A stretch of DNA of 14,244 nucleotides, taken from positions 1-14,244 of the forward strand of contig USKL01000014.1 in NCBI GenBank assembly GCA_900555225.1, written 5' to 3'. The translations under genes were made by a program, and so were the position numbers. The DNA comes from an uncultured Collinsella sp. (GTDB lineage Bacteria; Actinomycetota; Coriobacteriia; Coriobacteriales; Coriobacteriaceae). Below, in pieces: positions 1 to 6,377 of this stretch (the stretch's first letter is position 1; every line of letters begins with the position of its first letter). Under the pieces are notes generated by a model. It searched no databases and had not been told where the DNA came from. It saw only the letters and a program-made list of their open reading frames with translations.

Positions 1-748
1 CCTCGTCGATCTCCATGGTAACGCCGCTGGCCTGCGCAAACTCGTTGAGCGTCGAGGCCAAGCCACCGCGCGTGGGGTCGCGAAAGCAGCGTGTGTCGGG
101 TGCTGCAGCAAGCACATCGGCAATCAGGTGGTTGAGCGGCGCGGCGTCGCTTTCGATGGTGCTCGAAAACGCCAGACCCTCGCGTTGGCTCATGATAGCG
201 ATGCCGTGGTCGCCCAGTGTACCTGAGACCAGGATGACATCGCCGGGCTGGCAGTTTGCGCCGCTGAGCGCCACGCCCGCGGGTACCTCGCCCACACCGG
301 CGGTATTGATATAGACGCCGTCGGCCCCGCCGCGCTCGACCACCTTAGTGTCGCCCGTGATTATGGACACGCCCGCCTCGTGCGCCGTTTCGGCCATCGT
401 CTGCACAATCTGGTGGAGCTTATCCATGGGATAGCCCTCTTCGAGGATAAAGCCGCACGATAGGTAGCGCACGTTGGCGCCCGAGGTCGCGACGTCGTTG
501 GCGGTTCCGCACACGGCGAGGCGGCCGATGTTGCCACCGGGGAAGAACTGCGGCGAGACTACAAAGCTGTCGGTCGACATGGCGATGCGCCCGCTCGCGG
601 GCAGCGCGGCGACGCCGGCGTCGTTGCCTTCGAGCAGCTCGGGCGACCCAAAGGCATCCAAAAAGACCTCATCGATGATGCGCTTCATCATCTGTCCGCC
701 GGAGCCGTGGCCCAGCAGGACGGTGCTATCGGTAACGCTATGGGACAT
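1..748 (-). CDS. hypE: Hydrogenase maturation protein HypE (carbamoyl dehydratase), 3' end cut by window edge
   Basis: About 249 residues are visible; the gene continues past position 1. HypE takes the carbamoyl group from HypF onto its C-terminal cysteine and dehydrates it with ATP to a thiocyanate, the source of the CN ligands of [NiFe]-hydrogenase. Seen: the PurM/AIR-synthase-like N-terminus with LLGHGSGGQMMKRI (residues 11-24), then STDSFVVSPQFFPGGNIG, CGTANDVATSGA, ITGDTKVVERG and DPTRGGLASTLNEFA, all HypE/PurM-type motifs. The C-terminal cysteine motif lies outside the window, so catalytic completeness cannot be judged. The start is ATG at 748-746 with a GGAG Shine-Dalgarno (757-760, minus) 8 nt upstream. 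It is last of the visible hyp genes, 84 bp after hypD, with a hairpin in the gap. Identification is confident from motifs and from hypC/hypD/hypF alongside. Confidence 0.95.
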   Translation of the reverse strand, partial: MSHSVTDSTVLLGHGSGGQMMKRIIDEVFLDAFGSPELLEGNDAGVAALPASGRIAMSTDSFVVSPQFFPGGNIGRLAVCGTANDVATSGANVRYLSCGFILEEGYPMDKLHQIVQTMAETAHEAGVSIITGDTKVVERGGADGVYINTAGVGEVPAGVALSGANCQPGDVILVSGTLGDHGIAIMSQREGLAFSSTIESDAAPLNHLIADVLAAAPDTRCFRDPTRGGLASTLNEFAQASGVTMEIDE

Positions 749-804
749 ATCGAAAACTCCAATCGTGGGTGGAATTATATGGGTGAGGCGCAGCGTCGAC
801 TGGT

Positions 805-826
805 CCGCCGTTCGTTAGAACGGCGG
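805..826 (-). other. Intercistronic hairpin between hypD and hypE
   Basis: A perfect 9-bp inverted repeat, CCGCCGTTC (805-813) and GAACGGCGG (818-826), with a 4-nt loop. On the minus strand three further pairs (GGT/ACC) can form past one bulged T. It begins 7 nt after the hypD stop codon. There is no T-run after it on the minus strand, so it does not look like an intrinsic terminator. It is more likely an RNA stability or processing element within the hyp transcript (inference). Confidence 0.55.
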
Positions 827-832
827 AACCTA

Positions 833-1945
833 TTAGCCTCGGTAGCGGAAATATGCTGCGCAGCTGCCCTCGGAGCTCACCATGCAGGGGCCGACGGGAT
901 GCTCGGGCGTACAAGCGTGGCCGAACAGGGGGCAGTCGCTCGGCGTAATGGCCCCGCGCAGCACGTCGCCGCAGCGGCACCCGCGTGGCTCGACCGTCGG
1001 CTCGATGGACACGTCAAAGCGCATGCTGGCATCAAAGTGCGAAAACTCGGGACGAATGGCGAGTCCCGAAGCCGCAATCGGCCCCAGCCCGCGCCACGTG
1101 GTGTCGCATGGTTCAAACACCTGCTCGACCAGCTGGCGCGCCACGGGATTGCCGTCTGCGTTGACGCCACGGCGGTAGGCGTTGTCAATCGCCGGCCTGT
1201 CCTCGACAACCATCTGGACCAGCATGCAGATGCCCTGCAGGATATCGACCGGTTCAAATCCCGTGACCACGCCCGGGGTATTGAATTCGTCGACCAAAAA
1301 GCTAAAGGGCGCCAAGCCCGTGATGGTGGCGACGTGGCCCGGCAGGATAAAGCCGTCGATGGTGGTCTCGGGGTCGTTGGCGATGGCGCGCAACGCCGGC
1401 GGCGTGGTCTTGTGGGCGCAATAGACCGAGAAGTTCAAAAGCCCGCGCGCCTCGGCCTCCAAGATGGCGGCGGCGATGGTGGGCGTCGTAGTCTCAAAGC
1501 CCACGCCCATAAAAATGACCGGGCGATCAGGGTTTTGCTCGGCAATGTCGAGCGCGTCGAGCGGGGAATAGACGATGCGGATATCGCGCCCCGCCGCCTT
1601 TTGCGCAGCGAGCGAGGTGGATGATCCGGGCACGCGCATCATGTCGCCAAAGGTGGTGATGATGGCGCCGTCTATGTTGGCGAGCGCGATTGCGTGGTCG
1701 ATGTCGCGGTTGGCGGTGACGCAGACGGGGCAGCCCGGGCCGCTCAGCAGCTTGAGCCCGGCCGGCATAATGGAGCGAAAGCCATAGCGCCCGATGCTCA
1801 CGGTATGCGTGCCGCAGACTTCCATAAGGTTGATGGTGCGGTCGCCGACAAGCTCATGAATGCGCTCGATGAGCTCGCGAGCCAGCTTGGGATCGCGGAA
1901 TGCCGAGAAATCGATACCGGAGCGAGCCGGCTGCTCGGGCGCCAC
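833..1945 (-). CDS. hypD: Hydrogenase maturation factor HypD
   Basis: 370 residues, normal for HypD. With HypC it forms the scaffold on which the Fe(CN)2CO unit of [NiFe]-hydrogenase is built in the cytoplasm. Seen: MEVCGTHT (Cys44) and GPGCPVC (Cys72, Cys75), the conserved cysteines for iron binding and thiol redox chemistry, and GVGFETTTPT (147-156). The C-terminal cysteine-rich part (Cys323, 325, 338, 345, 354, 362) supplies ligands for the [4Fe-4S] cluster. The start is GTG at 1945-1943, overlapping the hypC TAG stop by one base (TAGTG), so translation is probably coupled to hypC, matching the HypC-HypD complex. No abnormal features seen. Confidence 0.97.
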   Translation of the reverse strand: MAPEQPARSGIDFSAFRDPKLARELIERIHELVGDRTINLMEVCGTHTVSIGRYGFRSIMPAGLKLLSGPGCPVCVTANRDIDHAIALANIDGAIITTFGDMMRVPGSSTSLAAQKAAGRDIRIVYSPLDALDIAEQNPDRPVIFMGVGFETTTPTIAAAILEAEARGLLNFSVYCAHKTTPPALRAIANDPETTIDGFILPGHVATITGLAPFSFLVDEFNTPGVVTGFEPVDILQGICMLVQMVVEDRPAIDNAYRRGVNADGNPVARQLVEQVFEPCDTTWRGLGPIAASGLAIRPEFSHFDASMRFDVSIEPTVEPRGCRCGDVLRGAITPSDCPLFGHACTPEHPVGPCMVSSEGSCAAYFRYRG

Positions 1946-2205
1946 TAGTAAGCCTCCGCCGGGTTGGTGGCAAGCTGGTCTTCTTCGACCAGCTCGGACA
2001 TGGCATTAACAAGCTCGAGCGTTTCCTGCGCTTCCTGCTCGTTGACAATCTGGATGCCAAAGCCGGCGTGTACGAGAATATAGTCGCCAACCTGCGCCGT
2101 CGGCACGAGTCTCAGCGACACGGGGCGCTCGATGCCCATCATGTCGACGGTGGCCTTGAGGTCGTCGTCGCGTTTGACTACTTTGCCGGGAACGGCCAGG
2201 CACAT
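1945..2205 (-). CDS. hypC: Hydrogenase maturation chaperone HypC
   Basis: 86 residues, typical for the HypC/HybG/HupF family. HypC carries the Fe(CN)2CO moiety from HypD to the hydrogenase large-subunit precursor. The signature N-terminus MCLAVPGK is present; Cys2 is the essential residue after Met removal. VGDYILVHAGFGIQIV (residues 39-54) is the conserved beta-barrel core, followed by an acidic helical tail. The start is ATG at 2205 with AAGGGGA (minus, 2211-2217) 5 nt upstream. It overlaps hypD by one base. It lies 134 bp from hypF, enough room for an internal promoter. Confidence 0.96.
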   Translation of the reverse strand: MCLAVPGKVVKRDDDLKATVDMMGIERPVSLRLVPTAQVGDYILVHAGFGIQIVNEQEAQETLELVNAMSELVEEDQLATNPAEAY

Positions 2206-2339
2206 ATTGTTCCCCTTTTATACGCTTTGCGCTGGATAGGCGCTTGATAATCCATCAGTTGATGGTAGCGCTCACGGGGTTCGCGGGCAAACGCGTTACG
2301 CCTGTGAGACGGCTGGGCGCGGCGGCGTGCGAGGGCGAG
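2206..2339 (-). promoter_or_regulatory. hypF-hypC spacer with a possible internal promoter and a small dyad
   Basis: This 134-bp spacer holds no gene. A weak sigma-70-like pair can be read on the minus strand: TTGCCC (2285-2290) and TACCAT (2262-2267) with a 17-bp spacer, each 4 of 6 to consensus. It would serve hypCDE. A dyad with 6-bp arms, CCATCA/TGATGG around a 2-nt centre (2252-2265), overlaps the -10. The promoter match is poor and may be chance; the hyp genes could equally be one transcript from upstream. Confidence 0.25.
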
Positions 2340-4811
2340 CTACTGTGATGCAATCTGCGCAAGACGAGCGCTTGCGACCGCCGCCTGACCGTAGGCGATG
2401 CAGCCGTCATTGACGGGTACGGTGTGGGGGACAAGGACAGTAAAGCCTACGCTTTTGAGCTCGCGGGTGAGGAGCTGGAGCAAAAGTCGGTTCATGAACA
2501 CGCCGCCCGAGAGCGCGACGGTATCGATGCCTTCGCGCGCGCAGATTTCGCGTGCGATTCGTGCCGAAGAGCGCGCGATGGCGATATGGAAGTCGAGCGC
2601 GAGCCTGTAGGCCGCAGTGCCGGCCCTGATTCCCTCCAAAAGCGCCTCAATAAGCGATCTGGAGTTTAGAACATGGCAGGCGTCCGGACGGGATGATTCG
2701 GTTACGGAAAAGCCGGCTATATTGCCGGCGGGGCAGGCACTTTCACTGCTGAGCGCGCGCCAGGCGGCGGCTTCGAGTTCTATGGCGGGTTCGCCCTCGT
2801 AGGTTGCCTTGTCGCAGATGCCCAGAATTGCTGCCGCGGCATCAAAGAGACGCCCCATGCTGCTGGTACGCGGGCTGTTGATGCCGCGCTCGATCATGGT
2901 GGCTGTCACGTTGCGCGTTTGCTCGTTGAGGCTGTCTAAAAGCCGAGCGGCACCTGGGTGCTCGAGCAGGCCGAGCTCACTGAGCAGGGCAAAGGCGTTG
3001 CGGCGGGCGTCGCGCACGGAGGCCGCCCCACCGGGGAGCGCCCAGGTGCGCAAATGCGCGGCGCGCTCAAAGCCGCCAAGGCTGGCAACAAGAAACTCGC
3101 CGCCCCAAATGGTCCCATCGGTGCCGGCGCCGGTGCCGTCAAAGGCGATGCCAAGGACGCGCGCGTCGGTTGTAAGCTGGCCCGCGGCGATGGCCTCGGC
3201 CATTACGCTCGCGATATGCGCATGATGGTGCTGCACCTCGACGAGCGGCAGATTACATTTTCGCGCCTGCTCGCGCGCCCACTGGCCCGATAGATAGCTG
3301 GGGTGTACATCGCAGGCCAAGGCGGCGGGCGCCAAGTCAAAGAGATCTTCCAAGCGCGTGCGCGCGGCGTTCCAGGCATCGAAGGTCCCGCCGTTTTCAA
3401 CATCGCCGATATGCTGCGACACAAAACAGGTTGCCTCGCCGTTCGTCCCTTCACGCGTGAGCGCAATCGTGGCCTTTTGTTGTGGCCCGCAGGCGAGCAC
3501 GCAGGACGGAGCGCGGTCGAGCGCCGGCAACGGCAGCGGCTGGGGTGCATATCCGCGAGCGCGGCGAACGGGCATAACGGCGCCGTTGACCACGCGCACT
3601 ACAGAGTCATCGTAGCGCGAGAGGATCGCGCGGTCGTTACCGATCAACGCGTCGGCGATGCCGGCGGCAACGAGGTGTTCCCAGGCAAGGTCGTCATCGG
3701 TCTCGATGGGCTCTTCGCTCAGGTTGCCGCTGGTCATGACGAGCGCGCGCATGCCGCAGTTTTCTGCCGCGGCAAGCAACAGATGCTGAAGCGGCGTATA
3801 GGGGAGCATAACGCCAAGCTCGGGCAGGTCGCGCGCGACGGACGGTGCGAGTACGAGGGCGTCGGAAGAATCGCCGTCGTTCCCGCAAACAGCCCGCCGG
3901 CGCAGCAGCACGATGGGGCGGATACTGCCGGCGAGCAGATCGCGTTCAGCATCGTCGATATAGCACAGGCGCCCGGCATCGGCAAGACTGCGCACCATGA
4001 CGGCAAGCGGCTTGTTGCTGCGACGCTTGCGACGGCGCAGCTCGGCCACCGCCTGCTCGTTGGCAGCGTCACAGGATAGATGGAATCCGCCCAGGCCCTT
4101 GATGGCGACGATGCCACCGCTGGCCAGCAGCTCAACGCAGCGCTCGATGATAGCGTCGCTGGCCTCGCGTGTGGTGCCGACGGCCAGCGACGCGGCGGCT
4201 TCGCCCGGCTCATCGCCCACGCTCGCTTCGCGCCACGTAATATGCGGCCCGCAATCAAAGCAGGCATCGGGTTGCGCGTGAAAACGCCGGTCGAGTGGGT
4301 CGGCATACTCCGCGGCGCACTTGGGACACATGGGAAAACAATCCATCGACGTGGCCGCTCGGTCATAAGGCAGCGATCGGATGATGGTAAAGCGTGGGCC
4401 GCAGTTAGTGCAGTTGATAAAGGGGTAGTGATAGCGTCGGTCGGCGGGATCGAACAATTCGCGCAGGCAATCGTCACAGGTAGCGATGTCGGGCGAGACG
4501 AGCGTCGTGTGTGCGGTCCGGTCCTGCGATGCTACGATGCGAAAGCCCTGTTCATCGGCGGCATCCCAACCGTTGGCTGCCAGGTCCACAACCTCGACAT
4601 ACTCTATGCGGGCTGCTGCAGGTGCATGCTCAGAAAGCGCGGCAACAAAAGCATCGAGCGCATCGGCCGGAGCGTGCGCCTCGATATGCACGCCGTCGCC
4701 CGCATTGAGCACCCATCCGCAAATGCCATGCGCCATGGCCTCGCGATACACAAACGGTCGCATGCCAACGCCCTGCACAATGCCCGTCACATGAATATGC
4801 ACATGCCGCAT
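2340..4811 (-). CDS. hypF: Carbamoyltransferase HypF
   Basis: 823 residues from the chosen start, full length for HypF. It converts carbamoyl phosphate and ATP to carbamoyl-adenylate and loads the carbamoyl onto HypE for CN-ligand synthesis. Domains in order: acylphosphatase-like (about 1-95; VQGVGMRPF with Arg18, and Asn36); a double zinc finger of four CxxC pairs (Cys112/115, 134/137, 162/165, 184/187); a YrdC-like domain (about 215-410; KGLGGFHLSCDA, TSGNLSEEP); and a Kae1-like domain (about 435-823) with HHHAH at 528-532, FDGTGAGTDGTIWGGEF and LSGGVFMNR. The start is ATG at 4811 with GAGGGG upstream; a TTG 27 nt earlier would leave no such site. It is followed by hypC and preceded by nikR, separated by an inverted-repeat cluster. 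Confidence 0.97.
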   Translation of the reverse strand: MRHVHIHVTGIVQGVGMRPFVYREAMAHGICGWVLNAGDGVHIEAHAPADALDAFVAALSEHAPAAARIEYVEVVDLAANGWDAADEQGFRIVASQDRTAHTTLVSPDIATCDDCLRELFDPADRRYHYPFINCTNCGPRFTIIRSLPYDRAATSMDCFPMCPKCAAEYADPLDRRFHAQPDACFDCGPHITWREASVGDEPGEAAASLAVGTTREASDAIIERCVELLASGGIVAIKGLGGFHLSCDAANEQAVAELRRRKRRSNKPLAVMVRSLADAGRLCYIDDAERDLLAGSIRPIVLLRRRAVCGNDGDSSDALVLAPSVARDLPELGVMLPYTPLQHLLLAAAENCGMRALVMTSGNLSEEPIETDDDLAWEHLVAAGIADALIGNDRAILSRYDDSVVRVVNGAVMPVRRARGYAPQPLPLPALDRAPSCVLACGPQQKATIALTREGTNGEATCFVSQHIGDVENGGTFDAWNAARTRLEDLFDLAPAALACDVHPSYLSGQWAREQARKCNLPLVEVQHHHAHIASVMAEAIAAGQLTTDARVLGIAFDGTGAGTDGTIWGGEFLVASLGGFERAAHLRTWALPGGAASVRDARRNAFALLSELGLLEHPGAARLLDSLNEQTRNVTATMIERGINSPRTSSMGRLFDAAAAILGICDKATYEGEPAIELEAAAWRALSSESACPAGNIAGFSVTESSRPDACHVLNSRSLIEALLEGIRAGTAAYRLALDFHIAIARSSARIAREICAREGIDTVALSGGVFMNRLLLQLLTRELKSVGFTVLVPHTVPVNDGCIAYGQAAVASARLAQIASQ

Positions 4812-4829
4812 GCGACACCCCTCATCAAA

Positions 4830-4908
4830 ACCGACCAAAATAGACAGGTTTATTTTGGTAGGTAAAACGCTAAACCTGCCAAAACAAACCTGTCCCTTTT
4901 TGGCAGGT
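4830..4908. repeat. Cluster of alternating inverted repeats (REP-like) between nikR and hypF
   Basis: About 80 bp contains four copies of an ACCtgCCAAAA core in alternating orientation. Pair 1: 4830-4842 with 4851-4863 (12 of 13 complementary, 8-nt loop). Pair 2: 4843-4863 with 4874-4894 (19 of 21 complementary). Pair 3: ACCTGCCAAAA (4874-4884) with TTTTGGCAGGT (4898-4908), perfect, 13-nt loop. The pairs are mutually exclusive, so several structures are possible. The ACCTGTCCC...TTTTTGG wording resembles REP/RAYT-type (IS200-like transposase-associated) repeats of other bacteria; that link is from memory. Pair 3 followed on the minus strand by TTTAGCGTTTT could also weakly terminate nikR transcription. 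Confidence 0.7.
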
Positions 4909-4926
4909 GCGCTGCGGGAAATCCCG

Positions 4927-5439
4927 CTACAGCCCCAGGCTCTGCTTGGTGGCGGCGCACGTGAGCTCGCCGTGCTTAACGCCGCGCAGGCCCAGCAGGC
5001 GATCGGCTAGTTCGTAGACGCGCTCGCCGCGACCCTTGAGCGCCAGAATCTCCAAGCAGTTGTGGTGATCCAGATGCACGTGCATGGTCGATACGATCTC
5101 GTCGGTGTAGTCGTGCTGCACCTCGTCCAGGCGGCGCGTCAGGTCGCCGGTATGGTGGTCGTAGATCATGGTGAGCGACCCGATAACATGCTCATCGGGC
5201 GTGCGCATCTGCTCTTTGGCGATCGAGGCGCGAATCAGGTCGCGCACGGCCTCGGATCGGTTGGCCACGTCGCCGCGGCGTGCGATCTGCTCGTCAAAAC
5301 GGCGCAGCAGGTCGTCGGGCGCGGTAACCGAAAAACGGACCAGCTCGGAGCCGGAGCCACTACAGTGGCAGCCCGCGTCACCGTCCGCCCCGTGCGGATG
5401 CTCGTGCTCGTACCCGCAGCCGTGCTCGTGTTCGGCCAC
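4927..5439 (-). CDS. nikR: Nickel-responsive transcriptional regulator NikR with His/Cys-rich N-terminal extension
   Basis: 170 residues against about 130-150 for typical NikR. A ribbon-helix-helix DNA-binding domain (about 32-75; LVRFSVTAPDDLLRRFDEQI) is followed by the C-terminal ACT-like nickel-sensing domain. All four high-affinity Ni ligands align with E. coli His76, His87, His89 and Cys95 at a constant offset of 33: His109, His120, His122, Cys128 (MHVHLDHHNCLEI). The extra 31 or so residues at the N-terminus carry six His (4, 6, 12, 14, 16, 25) and three Cys (8, 24, 26) and look metal-binding. The start is GTG at 5439, one base after the stop of the upstream small gene (TAA-A-GTG), with little independent ribosome site, so translation is probably coupled. 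The target is likely nickel uptake or hydrogenase genes; the site is not visible here. Confidence 0.93.
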   Translation of the reverse strand: MAEHEHGCGYEHEHPHGADGDAGCHCSGSGSELVRFSVTAPDDLLRRFDEQIARRGDVANRSEAVRDLIRASIAKEQMRTPDEHVIGSLTMIYDHHTGDLTRRLDEVQHDYTDEIVSTMHVHLDHHNCLEILALKGRGERVYELADRLLGLRGVKHGELTCAATKQSLGL

Positions 5440-5440
5440 T

Positions 5441-5689
5441 TTACACCAGCTTCACGGAGCCGACGGAGTTGTGGTCGGCCTCGATGGCTTCCTCGTAGCC
5501 CTCGAGCGCGTCATGCGCCTCGTGGAGCGCGGCCATGGCGGCCTCGAGCTTGGCGCCGATGCGCTCCATGTCAAAATTCTCGGTCGCATGCAGCAACTGA
5601 TGGCTCCACTCATGAGCGAGCTCGATGGTGTCGTCGACCTGTTTGACGCTCATGGCAAGCTGGCTCATGTTCATTCCAACATCATGCAT
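5441..5689 (-). CDS. Small His-containing protein of unknown function, coupled to nikR
   Basis: 82 residues; no family recognised. It is mostly predicted amphipathic helix, acidic, with no Cys, no signal peptide and no membrane segment. His26, His30 and His34 fall at i, i+4, i+8 (HEWSHQLLH), which would line one face of a helix. His56, His59 and His73 lie in the second helical half. The start is ATG at 5689 with a strong AAAAGGAGA site (minus, 5697-5705); an internal Met6 or Met8 is possible. It ends one base before the nikR GTG start, so the two are almost certainly one transcript. The context (nikR and hyp genes) suggests a role in nickel handling, but nothing in the protein proves it. Confidence 0.8.
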   Translation of the reverse strand: MHDVGMNMSQLAMSVKQVDDTIELAHEWSHQLLHATENFDMERIGAKLEAAMAALHEAHDALEGYEEAIEADHNSVGSVKLV

Positions 5690-5761
5690 GGGAAATCTCC
5701 TTTTGTATGGGGCAGTTCAGTGGTTCAGATTTTACTACGCCCGCTCTGCGCGCAGCTGCAT

Positions 5762-5799
5762 AAGAAAACGGGTACGAGTCTGTGCGACCCGCACCCGTT
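5762..5799 (-). terminator. Rho-independent terminator downstream of trxA
   Basis: On the minus strand AACGGGT-GCGGGTC, a GCACA loop, and GACTCGT-ACCCGTT form a 14-bp stem (5767-5780 with 5786-5799) with only G-T wobbles as imperfections. A TTTTCTT tract follows. It lies about 120 bp after the trxA stop and before the nikR small-gene start, separating the two transcription units. Confidence 0.8.
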
Positions 5800-5920
5800 C
5801 ACTGGGGGCTGTTTGTGACTACCATACTATCCGTGGTTGCACTCGGTGCATTCAGAAGTCCGGCGAGCGGCGTAAAAGCGCTCATGGACGGCAGGCAGAC
5901 GGCAACATGTAACAAGCGTA
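5800..5920. other. Gene-free stretch between trxA and its terminator
   Basis: Roughly 120 bp of trxA 3' untranslated region. I see no convincing coding potential, repeat or RNA gene. The neighbouring 5700-5761 stretch should hold the promoter for the small gene and nikR. A TAAAAT hexamer occurs there on the minus strand, but no acceptable -35 partner was found, and no GTATGA-N16-TCATAC type NikR operator. Confidence 0.4.
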
Positions 5921-6241
5921 TTACAGATGCTTCTCCAGCAGCGCCTGCAGCCTCGCCTTGGGCAGAGCGCCAACCGAGCGGTCAATCTCCTCGCCGTTCT
6001 TAAACACAATCAGCGTGGGGATGCTCATGACGCCATACTTCATGGCCAGGTCCTGGTTGTCGTCGACGTTGCATTTGGCAACGGCAAGCTTGCCCGCCAG
6101 CTCATCGGCAACCTCGTCAACGATGGGCGAGAGGGATCGACAGGGCCCGCACCACGGTGCCCAAAAATCGACCAGCACGGGCAGGCTGTCGTTAACGATG
6201 GAATCGAAGTTCTCGGGGGTAATCTGATTAATGTCAGCCAT
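5921..6241 (-). CDS. trxA: Thioredoxin
   Basis: 106 residues, standard single-domain thioredoxin size. It is a cytoplasmic dithiol-disulfide oxidoreductase. The active site WCGPC is at residues 30-34 in FWAPWCGPC; Asp25 (VDFWA), the cis-proline motif SIPTLIVFKNGE and the closing Gly of VGA are all in place, so the protein should be functional. The start is ATG at 6241, with a near-perfect GGAGGT (minus, 6247-6252) upstream. Reading further back in frame to 6325 would put the start inside the promoter and is rejected. It is a monocistronic unit, divergent from the gene at 6378, with a strong terminator at 5762-5799. Confidence 0.97.
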   Translation of the reverse strand: MADINQITPENFDSIVNDSLPVLVDFWAPWCGPCRSLSPIVDEVADELAGKLAVAKCNVDDNQDLAMKYGVMSIPTLIVFKNGEEIDRSVGALPKARLQALLEKHL

Positions 6242-6259
6242 GGTGACCTCCATAATGCG

Positions 6260-6276
6260 ACGCGGCTCGGCCGCGT
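6260..6276 (-). promoter_or_regulatory. Hairpin in the trxA 5' leader
   Basis: A perfect 7-bp inverted repeat, ACGCGGC (6260-6266) and GCCGCGT (6270-6276), around a 3-nt loop. It lies between the predicted trxA transcription start and its Shine-Dalgarno sequence, so it would form in the leader RNA. Whether it regulates is unknown. Confidence 0.4.
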
Positions 6277-6295
6277 AAAACTCAGTACGACCGTG

Positions 6296-6349
6296 CTTAT
6301 ACCCAGCCGCCCGCAAAGCAACCACTCGCGGGCGGCTCTTTTATATAAT
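6296..6349. promoter_or_regulatory. Back-to-back trxA / 6378-gene promoters with a 10-bp perfect inverted repeat
   Basis: On the plus strand a consensus -10 TATAAT is at 6344-6349. On the minus strand TATAAG is at 6296-6301. Between them AGCCGCCCGC (6305-6314) and GCGGGCGGCT (6328-6337) are perfectly complementary. The 13-bp centre is where both -35 regions would fall; neither matches TTGACA well (minus TGGTTG at 6319-6324). The near-symmetry suggests an operator for a dimeric regulator controlling both genes (inference). The -10 boxes are convincing; the operator role is not proven. Confidence 0.55.
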
Positions 6350-6377
6350 GGTGGCCACGCAAACGATTGGAGAGCGC

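Noticed and set aside
707..1624. 305-codon open frame on the plus strand opposite hypD
   Set aside because: It is antisense to hypD, with no recognisable motif or ribosome site; a shadow of GC-rich coding.
3303..4079. 258-codon open frame on the plus strand opposite hypF
   Set aside because: It lies opposite the YrdC and Kae1-like parts of hypF, with no motif or ribosome site.
6242..6325. N-terminally extended thioredoxin start
   Set aside because: The extension would run through the predicted trxA -10 and leader hairpin, while ATG 6241 has a near-perfect GGAGGT site and gives the standard 106 residues.
6305..6343. Inverted repeat followed by CTTTTAT read as a plus-strand terminator
   Set aside because: There is no plus-strand gene upstream to terminate (trxA runs the other way). 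The repeat lies within a divergent promoter region, so an operator is more likely.
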